Assembly (NCBI GenBank): GCA_003601605.1
Contig: PIXZ01000006.1
Location: 1 to 35,541, forward strand
Source: Candidatus Bathyarchaeota archaeon
GTDB taxonomy: Archaea > Thermoproteota > Bathyarchaeia > Bathyarchaeales > Bathycorpusculaceae
Length of the DNA stretch: 35,541 bases
Direction: 5' to 3'
Shown: in pieces, positions 8,784 through 16,295 of the stretch
Position numbering within the stretch: the stretch's first letter is position 1
How the letters are laid out: each line of letters starts with the position of its first letter
The notes under the pieces: generated by a model
Told to the model about the DNA's origin: nothing
Database searches by the model: none
What the model saw: the letters and a program-made list of their open reading frames with translations, nothing else
Translations under genes and position numbers: made by a program

Positions 8784-8846
8784 TTTGCACAAGTTTTGTT
8801 TATTGTTTGTTAAATATGGTCAGCAGGTAATAGCGAGTTAGTAAGC

Positions 8847-8854
8847 TTTATATT
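8847..8854 (+). promoter_or_regulatory. TATA box of the ECF S-component gene
   Basis: GCTTTATATTGG lies about 45 nt upstream of the ATG at 8895, with the purine-rich GGGCGG immediately before the start. The spacing implies a leader of about 20 nt, too short for a riboswitch. Confidence 0.45.
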
Positions 8855-8894
8855 GGTGTTACTTTCTATCTGATTTGTAATACGGGCGGTTAAT

Positions 8895-9446
8895 ATGAAT
8901 GTTCAAAGTAATCGCGGATTTTTGAAAACGGTGGATGTGGCTCTCATAGGAGTTTTTAGCGCTATGTGGATAGTTCTTCATTTGTATTTTGGACCATTAG
9001 GTTTTCAACTGCTTCACCTGCCAATCTTCTGCGACATTTCAGCGTTCCTTACACTTATAATAGCTGTGTGGATTATAGGAAAATTCGGCGGAGCCTCTAC
9101 GATTGGAATTATCGGTTCGCTAATAGTGTTAGGCATCAGATCTGCGCCGTTCCAAATTGGGTTTCTTGTCTCAGCAATAATTTTTGACGTTCTCTGCTTG
9201 GCGATAAGACATAAACCGTTAAAAGGAACGATAAACGTGCTGGCTCTTTCTCTGTTTACCATAATATCTGCTTACATCGCTGGAATAATAATTGGAGTAT
9301 TGTTTATGACAGGTGGCGTATACTGGGCTTTAACCTTCTGGGGCGGATGGCATGCGTTTGGGGGTCTACTCAGCGTGATTATTGCCTTACCGATAATAGG
9401 TGCTTTGGAAAAAGCAGGGGTTAGAACACTTAAAGGCGAAACCTAA
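8895..9446 (+). CDS. ECF transporter S-component-like membrane protein
   Basis: A 183-aa integral membrane protein with about six hydrophobic helices and almost no soluble region. The N-terminal pattern VDVALIGVFSAMWIVLH and the overall size resemble substrate-binding S components of energy-coupling-factor vitamin or metal transporters. The EcfA/EcfT energising module is not in this window, which is normal for group II systems with a shared module. It is followed by a BioB/HmdB-like radical SAM gene 82 nt downstream on the same strand, so the substrate may be related to that enzyme's pathway (inference). Confidence 0.7.
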   Translation: MNVQSNRGFLKTVDVALIGVFSAMWIVLHLYFGPLGFQLLHLPIFCDISAFLTLIIAVWIIGKFGGASTIGIIGSLIVLGIRSAPFQIGFLVSAIIFDVLCLAIRHKPLKGTINVLALSLFTIISAYIAGIIIGVLFMTGGVYWALTFWGGWHAFGGLLSVIIALPIIGALEKAGVRTLKGET

Positions 9447-9528
9447 CAAGGTCCAAGAAAGGTGAAAGTTCCTGTTATTTTAGCAGTTATAGATATGAAT
9501 TCATGCAAAATTTTAGGGAAGGTCGTAA

Positions 9529-10563
9529 TTGGAACTAAATAGAATCCTCGAAAAAGCCTTGGGAGAGCCACCAACACGAGAGGAAACCCTGCTACTTCTC
9601 CGAAAGGTTCAGGGTTACGATAAGCTTTTAAAACTTATTAAAACAGCTTCGAGGGTCAGAAATGATGAAATAGGGCAAGCCTTCAAGTTCGACGGGTTCA
9701 TGTGGCCGGTGACTCCTTGCACTACTTCGCCACCATGCAGATACTGCGGCAGATCTGCTGGCTTATGGGGGCTTGACAACCCCCTAACCCTAGACGAGAT
9801 AGAAGTTGCTGGAAGGTTCATGAAGGAAGTAGGGTTAAAGCGAATTGGACTTGGTGGCGGAACAGTATGGACCGGCGCTGGCAAGTATATCACCGAAGCG
9901 GTAAGAAGGGTTAAGCTGGCTGCGCCATTTGATGTTTGGGTGAACATTGGGCCGTCGCTTAACCGCGGGGACCTAGCTAAGTTGAAGGAGTTAGGAGTCA
10001 CTGCAGTAGGCAGCAGTATTGAAACAATAAATCCTACAGTTTTCAAGGAAGCTAAACCTGGTGATAGCCTAGAAGCAAGGCTGAAACTTGCAGAGGAAAT
10101 AATGAGGGTGAATTTGGGTTTCTTCAGCATAATGATGGTTGGAATAGACAGCAGCTATGAGGATTATGTCAAACATATTTTCTGGCTTAAACGTTTCAAA
10201 AACCTAACACTATTAACTGTGTCAGGTTTTAACCCTATACCTGGAACACCGTTTGAGAACAGACCGCCAGCAAGCCCGCTTGAAGTCGCCAAAGTGATAG
10301 CTGTAGCGAGACTTACACTAAGGACTCCTGACATATCGTTCGGCGGTGTGATGATTGACTGGAGGCTTCTGCCCTTAATGATAATGGCTGGTGCGAACAG
10401 AACATTCCATCTCGGATGCCACGTCCATAAAATAGGCTCAGAATATCAACAACGCTTACTAAAGATGATAGCGGTTAGAAGGCATGGAAACATAGAGTTT
10501 GTGAATATGTTGCCATTAACAGTTAACATCATTAAAGAGCTTGAGATGGAAGCAGATATATAA
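9529..10563 (+). CDS. BioB/HmdB-like radical SAM protein with CX5CX2C motif
   Basis: A 344-aa radical SAM enzyme. The N-terminus (MELNRILEKALGEPPTREET) looks like biotin-synthase-type proteins. The iron-sulfur motif is CTTSPPCRYC (Cys64, Cys70, Cys73), i.e. CX5CX2C instead of the usual CX3CX2C. That spacing is known from HmdB/HcgA, a BioB-like radical SAM protein associated with the iron-hydrogenase (Hmd) cofactor. A TIM-barrel-like succession follows (IGLGGGT, GSSIETI, GFNPIPGTPF). No hmd or other hcg gene is visible here, so the true substrate is open. The start is TTG with a GGGAAGGT site. Confidence 0.75.
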   Translation: MELNRILEKALGEPPTREETLLLLRKVQGYDKLLKLIKTASRVRNDEIGQAFKFDGFMWPVTPCTTSPPCRYCGRSAGLWGLDNPLTLDEIEVAGRFMKEVGLKRIGLGGGTVWTGAGKYITEAVRRVKLAAPFDVWVNIGPSLNRGDLAKLKELGVTAVGSSIETINPTVFKEAKPGDSLEARLKLAEEIMRVNLGFFSIMMVGIDSSYEDYVKHIFWLKRFKNLTLLTVSGFNPIPGTPFENRPPASPLEVAKVIAVARLTLRTPDISFGGVMIDWRLLPLMIMAGANRTFHLGCHVHKIGSEYQQRLLKMIAVRRHGNIEFVNMLPLTVNIIKELEMEADI

Positions 10564-10659
10564 GAAGACGTTTTCTTGCCAAAATCGGTTTGCTAGCATT
10601 AAAAGTTAGCTTTTGAACGAGTTTCATGCTTCTTTGTGTGAAATTCGCTTCGCCCCTGC

Positions 10660-11469
10660 CTATTTAAATTTTAGAGAACCTGTATGCTTAAAATAAATCT
10701 TAATTGGTTTATTGAATTTTTTACTCAATTTTTTAATTTCCATTTCCTTTTTAAACCAAAATTCCTTTGATAACTTTTTATATTTATGTTCTAATTCAGG
10801 AAAATTCTTTTTTATTGCTTCAAAAACTTCTTTTCTGCATGGATTTAGATTTAAATCCTCAAACATAAATAAATCAACAAATGGCGAAACTTGCTTAAAA
10901 ATTTCTTTTAAATCTGTTAAGTAGGGGAATATTGGACCTACAAAAACGTAAGTATGAAATCCTTCTTGTTTCAGTTTCTTCAAAGCCTCTAATCTTGTGT
11001 ATGAACTTGGAGAAAATGGCTCAAATACTCTTTTGACATTTTCATCTAAAGTCGTTATGGTTAGACCTAGCTCTATGTTTTTGAAGCGTTTAAATAAATC
11101 AATGTCTCTTGTGATTAAATCAGACTTTGTCAAAATTGATAGTTTGAGATTTTGGTTTAAGTTTTGAAGAACTTTCCTTGTTAATTGATACTTTTTATCA
11201 ATTGGTTGGTATGCGTCTCCGCCAGTACATAAAATAGCTGTTCCTTCTTTGTCCTTGCTTTCTTTAGCAACCAATTCTGGCGCATTTATTTTTACATCAA
11301 CAAATTCTCCCCACTTCTCTTTTTGTTTTCTCCACCTGCAAAGAAATTTCAGATAACAATAAATGCATCTATGAGTGCAGCCACGATAATAATTTATACC
11401 CCAATCAGCACCTGGAATTTTGGTTTTATGTATTACACTTTTTGCTTTTATTTCATATATTTTAACCAT
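10660..11469 (-). CDS. SPL-like radical SAM protein (COG1533 type)
   Basis: A 269-aa radical SAM protein with the canonical CTHRCIYC motif (Cys31, Cys35, Cys38). GADWGINYYRGC precedes it, as in SplB-like COG1533 proteins, and ILCTGGDAYQPID follows. The biochemical role of these DNA-photoproduct-lyase-like proteins outside spores is mostly unknown. The gene is strikingly AT-rich and lysine/phenylalanine-rich compared with its neighbours. It lacks the GGTGA-type ribosome site used by most genes here, although an AT-rich TATA-like element about 30 nt upstream would suit a leaderless transcript. Its composition, and a tRNA-3'-end remnant just upstream, suggest horizontal acquisition. Confidence 0.8.
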   Translation of the reverse strand: MVKIYEIKAKSVIHKTKIPGADWGINYYRGCTHRCIYCYLKFLCRWRKQKEKWGEFVDVKINAPELVAKESKDKEGTAILCTGGDAYQPIDKKYQLTRKVLQNLNQNLKLSILTKSDLITRDIDLFKRFKNIELGLTITTLDENVKRVFEPFSPSSYTRLEALKKLKQEGFHTYVFVGPIFPYLTDLKEIFKQVSPFVDLFMFEDLNLNPCRKEVFEAIKKNFPELEHKYKKLSKEFWFKKEMEIKKLSKKFNKPIKIYFKHTGSLKFK

Positions 11470-11560
11470 AACTAAGAATAAGCAAGCAAGTTATTTTAAT
11501 CATAGCATTTTGGCGGGGCTCTATGAACTTTCGGTGGCTCCGCTGGTTCGGGTCTAACTA

Positions 11561-11610
11561 CTCGCACAAGAATTTAAGCCGAGGTTTGAACCTATTTTCC
11601 AGCGCCAAAA
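11561..11610 (+). repeat. Degenerate tRNA-Ser 3'-end-like repeat, copy 2
   Basis: Shares AATTTAA, the exact core AGGTTTGAACCTATT and the end GCGCCAAA with the copy at 8735-8783, and more weakly resembles the 3' end of tRNA-Ser. It lies between the AT-rich radical SAM gene and the carboxyltransferase promoter. It is not part of a foldable tRNA. Confidence 0.5.
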
Positions 11611-11645
11611 TTTTATCCTTTAAACGCTGTAAACTTTAACTTTCG

Positions 11646-11654
11646 TTTTATATA
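11646..11654 (+). promoter_or_regulatory. TATA box of the carboxyltransferase operon
   Basis: CGTTTTATATACTCG is followed about 40 nt later by the ATG of the 12S-like gene, with a GAGG ribosome site between. This is a well-placed archaeal promoter for the four genes that follow. Confidence 0.55.
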
Positions 11655-11692
11655 CTCGTTTAGAAATATACCAACAACTTGAGGCGCGTAAG

Positions 11693-13261
11693 ATGACAAC
11701 AGTTAAAGAACCCACCGTTGAAGAGAAGATTAAACGTTTACGCGAAATGCGAGAACGGGCAAAACTTGGCGGCGGACAAGAACGCATCGAAAAACAGCAT
11801 GCGAAAGGCAAGCTAACCGCCAGAGAACGCATCGAACTTTTACTTGACCCTGGAAGCTTTAACGAGTTAGACATGTTTGTTGTCCACCAGTGCACCGAGT
11901 TCGGCATGCAAGACCGCAAAATTTTAGGCGACGGAGTAGTAACAGGCTACGGCACAATAGACGGCAGACTAGTCTACGTTTTCAGCCAAGACTTCACAGT
12001 TTTCGGCGGTTCCCTAGGCGAAATGTTTGCAAAAAAGGTTTGCAAGCTTATGGATCTAGCCCTAAAAACCGGCGCGCCAGTCATAGGCATAAACGATAGT
12101 GGAGGGGCACGCATCCAAGAGGGTGTTGCAAGCCTTGCTGGATACGGCGACATTTTCTTCCGCAATGTTATAAGCTCTGGTGTTATACCGCAGATAAGCG
12201 CCGTTATGGGGCCTTGTGCAGGCGGAGCCGTTTACTCTCCAGCAATGACGGACTTTATAATAATGGTGGATAAGACAGCTCACATGTTTATCACTGGTCC
12301 AGACGTTGTTAAGGCTGCTTTGGGGCAGGAAGTTACTTTTGAAGAGCTCGGCGGCGCCATGGTTCACAGCACAACAAGCGGTGTCGCCCATTTCATAGCG
12401 AAGGATGAAGAGCACTGTATTCAAATTATTAAGAAGTTGTTGAGCTACTTGCCGAGCAACTATCTGGAAGACCCGCCTGCAGTAGAGCCTACAGACAACC
12501 CGAACAGAACAGACGATTCTCTCGCGGAAATTCTCCCAGACGACCCAGATAAGTCTTACAATGTTAAGGAAATAATAACCCGCGTGGTTGACAACGACGA
12601 ATTCTTCGAAGTACAGGCTCTTTGGGCGCCAAATATTGTTATAGGATTTGCACGTTTAAACGGCAAACCTGTAGGCATAGTCGCAAACCAGCCAGCCCAC
12701 TATGCAGGCGCCTTGGACGTAAACAGCAGCATGAAAGCAGGCAGGTTCATACGGTTCTGCGACTGCTTCAACATCCCAATAATCACGTTTGTTGACGTGC
12801 CAGGCTTCCTTCCAGGCTTAGACCAGGAACACGGCGGAATAATCCGTCATGGCTCCAAACTTTTATACGCCTACTGCGAAGCCACAGTGCCGAAAATAAC
12901 CGTTATTTTACGAAAAGCCTATGGAGGCGCCTACGACGTTATGGGCAGCAAACATTCTGGCGCGGACATAAACTACGCGTGGCCCACAGCTGAAATCGCT
13001 GTTATGGGACCACATGGTGCCATAAACATAATCTTCCGTAAAGAGATTGCTCAAGCCGCAGACCCAGAGCAGAAGCGTTTAGAGCTTGTAAGCGAATACC
13101 GTAAGAAGTTTGCTAATCCGTATGTGGCTGCTCAGAAAGGCTACATAGACGAGGTGATAGAGCCTGCGGAAACCAGACCCAAACTCATAAGCGCTTTGGA
13201 AAGCTTAAGCACAAAACGCGAGCCTCGGCCTTCGCGGAAGCACGGAAACATACCATTGTAA
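11693..13261 (+). CDS. Methylmalonyl-CoA/propionyl-CoA carboxyltransferase subunit (12S/PccB-like)
   Basis: A 522-aa acyl-CoA carboxyltransferase, the usual length for PccB, MmdA and transcarboxylase 12S. Two crotonase-type halves are visible. The N-terminal half has [19 protein letters not shown] and [12 protein letters not shown], motifs for the acyl-CoA oxyanion hole. The C-terminal half has [20 protein letters not shown] and [18 protein letters not shown] for the biotin side. The protein moves a carboxyl group between biotin and propionyl-CoA/methylmalonyl-CoA. It heads an operon with a 5S-like carboxyltransferase and a biotin carrier, but no biotin carboxylase is seen, so a transcarboxylase or decarboxylase role is more likely than an ATP-driven carboxylase. 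Confidence 0.93.
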   Translation: MTTVKEPTVEEKIKRLREMRERAKLGGGQERIEKQHAKGKLTARERIELLLDPGSFNELDMFVVHQCTEFGMQDRKILGDGVVTGYGTIDGRLVYVFSQDFTVFGGSLGEMFAKKVCKLMDLALKTGAPVIGINDSGGARIQEGVASLAGYGDIFFRNVISSGVIPQISAVMGPCAGGAVYSPAMTDFIIMVDKTAHMFITGPDVVKAALGQEVTFEELGGAMVHSTTSGVAHFIAKDEEHCIQIIKKLLSYLPSNYLEDPPAVEPTDNPNRTDDSLAEILPDDPDKSYNVKEIITRVVDNDEFFEVQALWAPNIVIGFARLNGKPVGIVANQPAHYAGALDVNSSMKAGRFIRFCDCFNIPIITFVDVPGFLPGLDQEHGGIIRHGSKLLYAYCEATVPKITVILRKAYGGAYDVMGSKHSGADINYAWPTAEIAVMGPHGAINIIFRKEIAQAADPEQKRLELVSEYRKKFANPYVAAQKGYIDEVIEPAETRPKLISALESLSTKREPRPSRKHGNIPL

Positions 13262-13283
13262 ATTTTCTAAGGACACGTATAGA

Positions 13284-14105
13284 ATGGAAAGCAAGCTTCC
13301 CCCAATTACGAAAAGTAGACTGATATCTGATTTAAAGAAGCTTGGAGTATCCCCAAGCGACACCATAATGCTTCATGCTTCCGTTAAAGCAATAGGCTGG
13401 ATTGTAGGTGGTCCAGACGTTGTTATACAAGCATTGCTGGACGTGCTTGGCGAAGAAGGAACCTTAATGATGTATGTGGGATGGGAAGACTCACCTTGGG
13501 AAGCATCCTTTAGCATCGCTGAATGGCCTGAAGAATGGCAAAAAGCATATCGTGAAGAATTTCCGCCTTTCAATCCAGTAACATCTCGGGCAAATAGAAA
13601 GTGGAGCATACTAACCGAATATTTACGCACGTGGCCAGGAGCCTATAGAAGTGCCAATCCTGAAGCTTCATGTGCAGCTGTGGGCGCCAAAGCCAAGTGG
13701 CTGACTGAAAACCATCCATTACAATATGGGTATGGACGTGGCTCTCCATTAGCTAAACTTTGCGAAGCAAAAGGTAAGGTTTTGCTGCTTGGTGCTCCTT
13801 TCAGTTCTATAACGCTTTTGCATCATGCTGAACACTTAGCTAAGGTGCCCAACAAGCTTGTGGTGCGTTACAAGGTTCCAATTTTACAGAATGGTAGAAA
13901 AGTGTGGGTTGAAGTGGAAGAGTTTGACACTTGCGGAAACGTTTTGCCAGATACTGAAGAATATTTTGAGGCTATTCCCCGCGAGTTTCTGGCTTCTGGC
14001 AAAATGCGTTCCGGCAAAGTTGGAATGGCGCAGTCCTATTTTTTTGATGCTGCCGAATTTGTAGAATTCGCTGTTAAGTGGCTTGAAAGGAAATATGCAA
14101 ACTAA
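13284..14105 (+). CDS. AAC(3)-family N-acetyltransferase-like protein
   Basis: A 273-aa protein of the Antibiotic_NAT/AAC(3)/YokD fold. Recognisable parts are LHASVKAIGWIVGGPDVVI near the start, a NPEASCAAVGAKA segment and LLLGAPFSSITLLHHAEHLA near residues 170-190, with the conserved His/Glu cluster. Family members transfer acetyl from acetyl-CoA to an amino group, but the substrate of archaeal members is unknown and resistance should not be assumed. It sits 22 nt after the 12S-like gene and 78 nt before the 5S-like gene, inside the carboxyl-transfer operon. That is unusual and suggests either a CoA-linked function or an insertion. Confidence 0.85.
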   Translation: MESKLPPITKSRLISDLKKLGVSPSDTIMLHASVKAIGWIVGGPDVVIQALLDVLGEEGTLMMYVGWEDSPWEASFSIAEWPEEWQKAYREEFPPFNPVTSRANRKWSILTEYLRTWPGAYRSANPEASCAAVGAKAKWLTENHPLQYGYGRGSPLAKLCEAKGKVLLLGAPFSSITLLHHAEHLAKVPNKLVVRYKVPILQNGRKVWVEVEEFDTCGNVLPDTEEYFEAIPREFLASGKMRSGKVGMAQSYFFDAAEFVEFAVKWLERKYAN

Positions 14106-14183
14106 CCATTATAGATTAATAAGAGCTTCACCATTTTCAATGCATCAACAAGAACCGTAAAAATACTAGGGGGTAGCGAATTT

Positions 14184-15719
14184 ATGACCCCGAAACCAGT
14201 TAAAATCACAGACACCACATTCAGAGACGCGCATCAAAGCCTCATGGCAACAAGGATGCGCACAGATGCTATGCTGCCTATAGCAGAAAAAATAGACCAA
14301 GTAGGCTTCTTCTCCATTGAAATGTGGGGCGGTGCAACCTTTGACGTTTGCATACGCTATCTGGCTGAAGACCCTTGGGAACGCATACGCGTATTAAAAC
14401 GGCACATAAAAAATACGCCTTTTCAAATGTTGCTTCGCGGACAAAACGTGGTGGGCTATCGCAATTATCCAGACGATGTTGTCATAAAATTTGTGGAAAA
14501 AGCAGCTGAAAACGGCATAGACATCTTCCGAGTTTTCGACGCCTTAAACGATGTTCGCAACATGGAAGTAGCCATAAAAACCATCAAAAAATGCGGAAAA
14601 CACGCTCAAGGAAGCATCTGCTACACCATAAGCCCGGTTCACACAATCGAATACTATGTGGATGTAGCTAAAAAACTTGCAGAGCTGGAGTGCGACTCCA
14701 TATGCATAAAAGACATGGCAGGCATGCTTGCACCCAAACCCGCCTACGAACTCATAACCACGCTGAAAAAAGAGGTAGGGTTACCCGTGCATCTGCATTC
14801 TCACAGCACAAGCGGCATGGTTATGATGACTTATCTCCGCGCATGCGACGCGGGCGTAGACATACTTGACACAGCCTTTTCACCTCTTGCTTGGGGAACA
14901 TCCCAACCGCCCGTGGAATCCGTTGTGGCAGCTTTGAAAGGAACACCCTACGATACGGGCTTAAACTTGGAGCTGCTCCACGAAATCGCAGAATACTTCC
15001 AAGAACTCCGTGAAAAATACTATGACCCGCTTAAGCTCATCAACCCAAAATCCGAACGCGTAGACCCCTCAATTCTAATACATCAAATCCCAGGCGGCAT
15101 GTTCTCCAACCTGTTGGAACAGCTTAAAGAACAAAACGCCCTCCACAGACTAAAAGATGTTCTGGAAGAAGTTCCCATAGTGAGAAAAGAGCTCGGTTAC
15201 CCCCCTCTTGTAACACCCACAAGCCAGCTTGTAGGAATACAAGCAGTTTTTAACGTGCTTTCTGGAAAACGCTACAGCATAGTGCCGAAAGAAGTTAAGG
15301 ATTACGTGAAAGGCTTTTATGGTAAGCCTCCAGCACCCATAGATGAAAAAGTGAAAAAGCTGATTATAGGCGATGAAGAACCCATAACATGTCGCCCAGC
15401 AGACCTTCTAGAACCAGCCTTAAATAAAATACCGGAAGAGGTGAAACCCTACATAGAAAGTGAAGAAGATAAGCTGACACATGCGCTTTTTCCACAAGTA
15501 GCCCTAGAATTCTTTAAGAAAAGAAAAGCAAAACGGGAAGAGGCAAAAACTGGAATTCCGCCAGAGAAAATCGCTGAACTGGAAGAAGCTGCTGCTGTTT
15601 CAGTAGCCATCGCCGCTTACCTTGCAAGTTCACGAGGAATAAAGGCTTTAATACCAGTAAGAGCAAAAGGAACAGTTTCTCCATGGGTTTTAGCTGGAAG
15701 ACAAAGCCTAACCGAATAG
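14184..15719 (+). CDS. Carboxyltransferase 5S/OadA/PycB-type with OadG-like C-terminal tail
   Basis: A 511-aa protein. The N-terminal HMGL-like barrel begins DTTFRDAHQSL, with the metal-binding Asp in RDAHQ. It continues with EMWGGATFDVC, an active-site Lys in CIKDMAG and the metal-binding histidines in HLHSHSTSG, then a conserved carboxylase domain up to about residue 450. It transfers carboxyl between biotin and pyruvate/oxaloacetate. It lacks the fused biotin domain of methanogen PycB; the carrier is a separate gene six bases later. The last 45 residues (AVSVAIAAYLA ... SPWVLAGRQ) resemble the cytosolic tail of OadG/MmdD from sodium-pump decarboxylases. No beta subunit is encoded here. Confidence 0.9.
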   Translation: MTPKPVKITDTTFRDAHQSLMATRMRTDAMLPIAEKIDQVGFFSIEMWGGATFDVCIRYLAEDPWERIRVLKRHIKNTPFQMLLRGQNVVGYRNYPDDVVIKFVEKAAENGIDIFRVFDALNDVRNMEVAIKTIKKCGKHAQGSICYTISPVHTIEYYVDVAKKLAELECDSICIKDMAGMLAPKPAYELITTLKKEVGLPVHLHSHSTSGMVMMTYLRACDAGVDILDTAFSPLAWGTSQPPVESVVAALKGTPYDTGLNLELLHEIAEYFQELREKYYDPLKLINPKSERVDPSILIHQIPGGMFSNLLEQLKEQNALHRLKDVLEEVPIVRKELGYPPLVTPTSQLVGIQAVFNVLSGKRYSIVPKEVKDYVKGFYGKPPAPIDEKVKKLIIGDEEPITCRPADLLEPALNKIPEEVKPYIESEEDKLTHALFPQVALEFFKKRKAKREEAKTGIPPEKIAELEEAAAVSVAIAAYLASSRGIKALIPVRAKGTVSPWVLAGRQSLTE

Positions 15720-15725
15720 AACGGT

Positions 15726-16295
15726 GTGAAAGAGTTGCCAGCCTACGAAATCTTCATCAACGGAAAACCGCATAAAATAGAGCTAACAAAAACAGGAGAA
15801 AAAGCTTTTACGGTTAAAATAGACGGAAAAACAGTAAAAGCAGAACTTCCAACAGAAAAGCTTGATTTGGAAGAAAACGTTTTCCCCATAAAAATAGACG
15901 AAAAAACATACGCAATAAGGCTTCCGAAAATCGAAAAAGGAAAAATCTTACCAGTAAAAGTTGAAGAAGCAACATTTAAAGCGGAAATAAAAACACCAGT
16001 AAGAAAAGCCGTTGTAACAGCTTATGAACCAACCGTTACTACGCCAATAAGAAGACCAGCAAGCGTTCAACAGCCAATCGCGGAAGGCACCGTAACCGCG
16101 CCTATGACAGGAAAAATCCTTTCAATCAAAGTGAAGAAGGGCGACGCTGTAAAAGCTGGGCAAATCCTCTGCATATTGGAAGCAATGAAAATGGAAAATG
16201 AAATCACAGCCTCAAAAGCTGGAACCGTCCGCGAAGTCTACGTCTCTGAAGGCTCCTCAGTAAGCGAGGGAGAACCCCTTTTCCTAATAGACTAA
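15726..16295 (+). CDS. Biotin carboxyl carrier protein (1.3S-like)
   Basis: A 189-aa carrier with a C-terminal biotinyl domain. The motif EAMKMENE places the biotinylated Lys at residue 155, exactly 34 residues from the C-terminus as in transcarboxylase 1.3S. A Pro/Thr-rich hinge (about 95-118) precedes it. The N-terminal 90 residues contain four similar beta-hairpin units starting at residues 7, 28, 53 and 75 (for example [14 protein letters not shown] and [14 protein letters not shown]), an unusual leader domain. The GTG start at 15726 is used here; TTG at 15735 has a better-spaced GGTGTGA and may be the real start. Its stop overlaps that of the convergent mutase gene. Confidence 0.9.
   Translation: MKELPAYEIFINGKPHKIELTKTGEKAFTVKIDGKTVKAELPTEKLDLEENVFPIKIDEKTYAIRLPKIEKGKILPVKVEEATFKAEIKTPVRKAVVTAYEPTVTTPIRRPASVQQPIAEGTVTAPMTGKILSIKVKKGDAVKAGQILCILEAMKMENEITASKAGTVREVYVSEGSSVSEGEPLFLID

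Noticed and set aside
8895-9446. A vitamin riboswitch before the ECF S-component
   Set aside because: The promoter leaves a leader of only about 20 nt, too short for a known riboswitch.
13284-14105. Aminoglycoside resistance gene on a mobile element
   Set aside because: Only family-level similarity is visible, and there are no flanking insertion sequences or integron features.
14184-15719. Simple assignment as methanogen-type pyruvate carboxylase subunit B
   Set aside because: No fused biotin domain, no PycA partner seen, and the neighbours are a 12S-like subunit and a separate biotin carrier.
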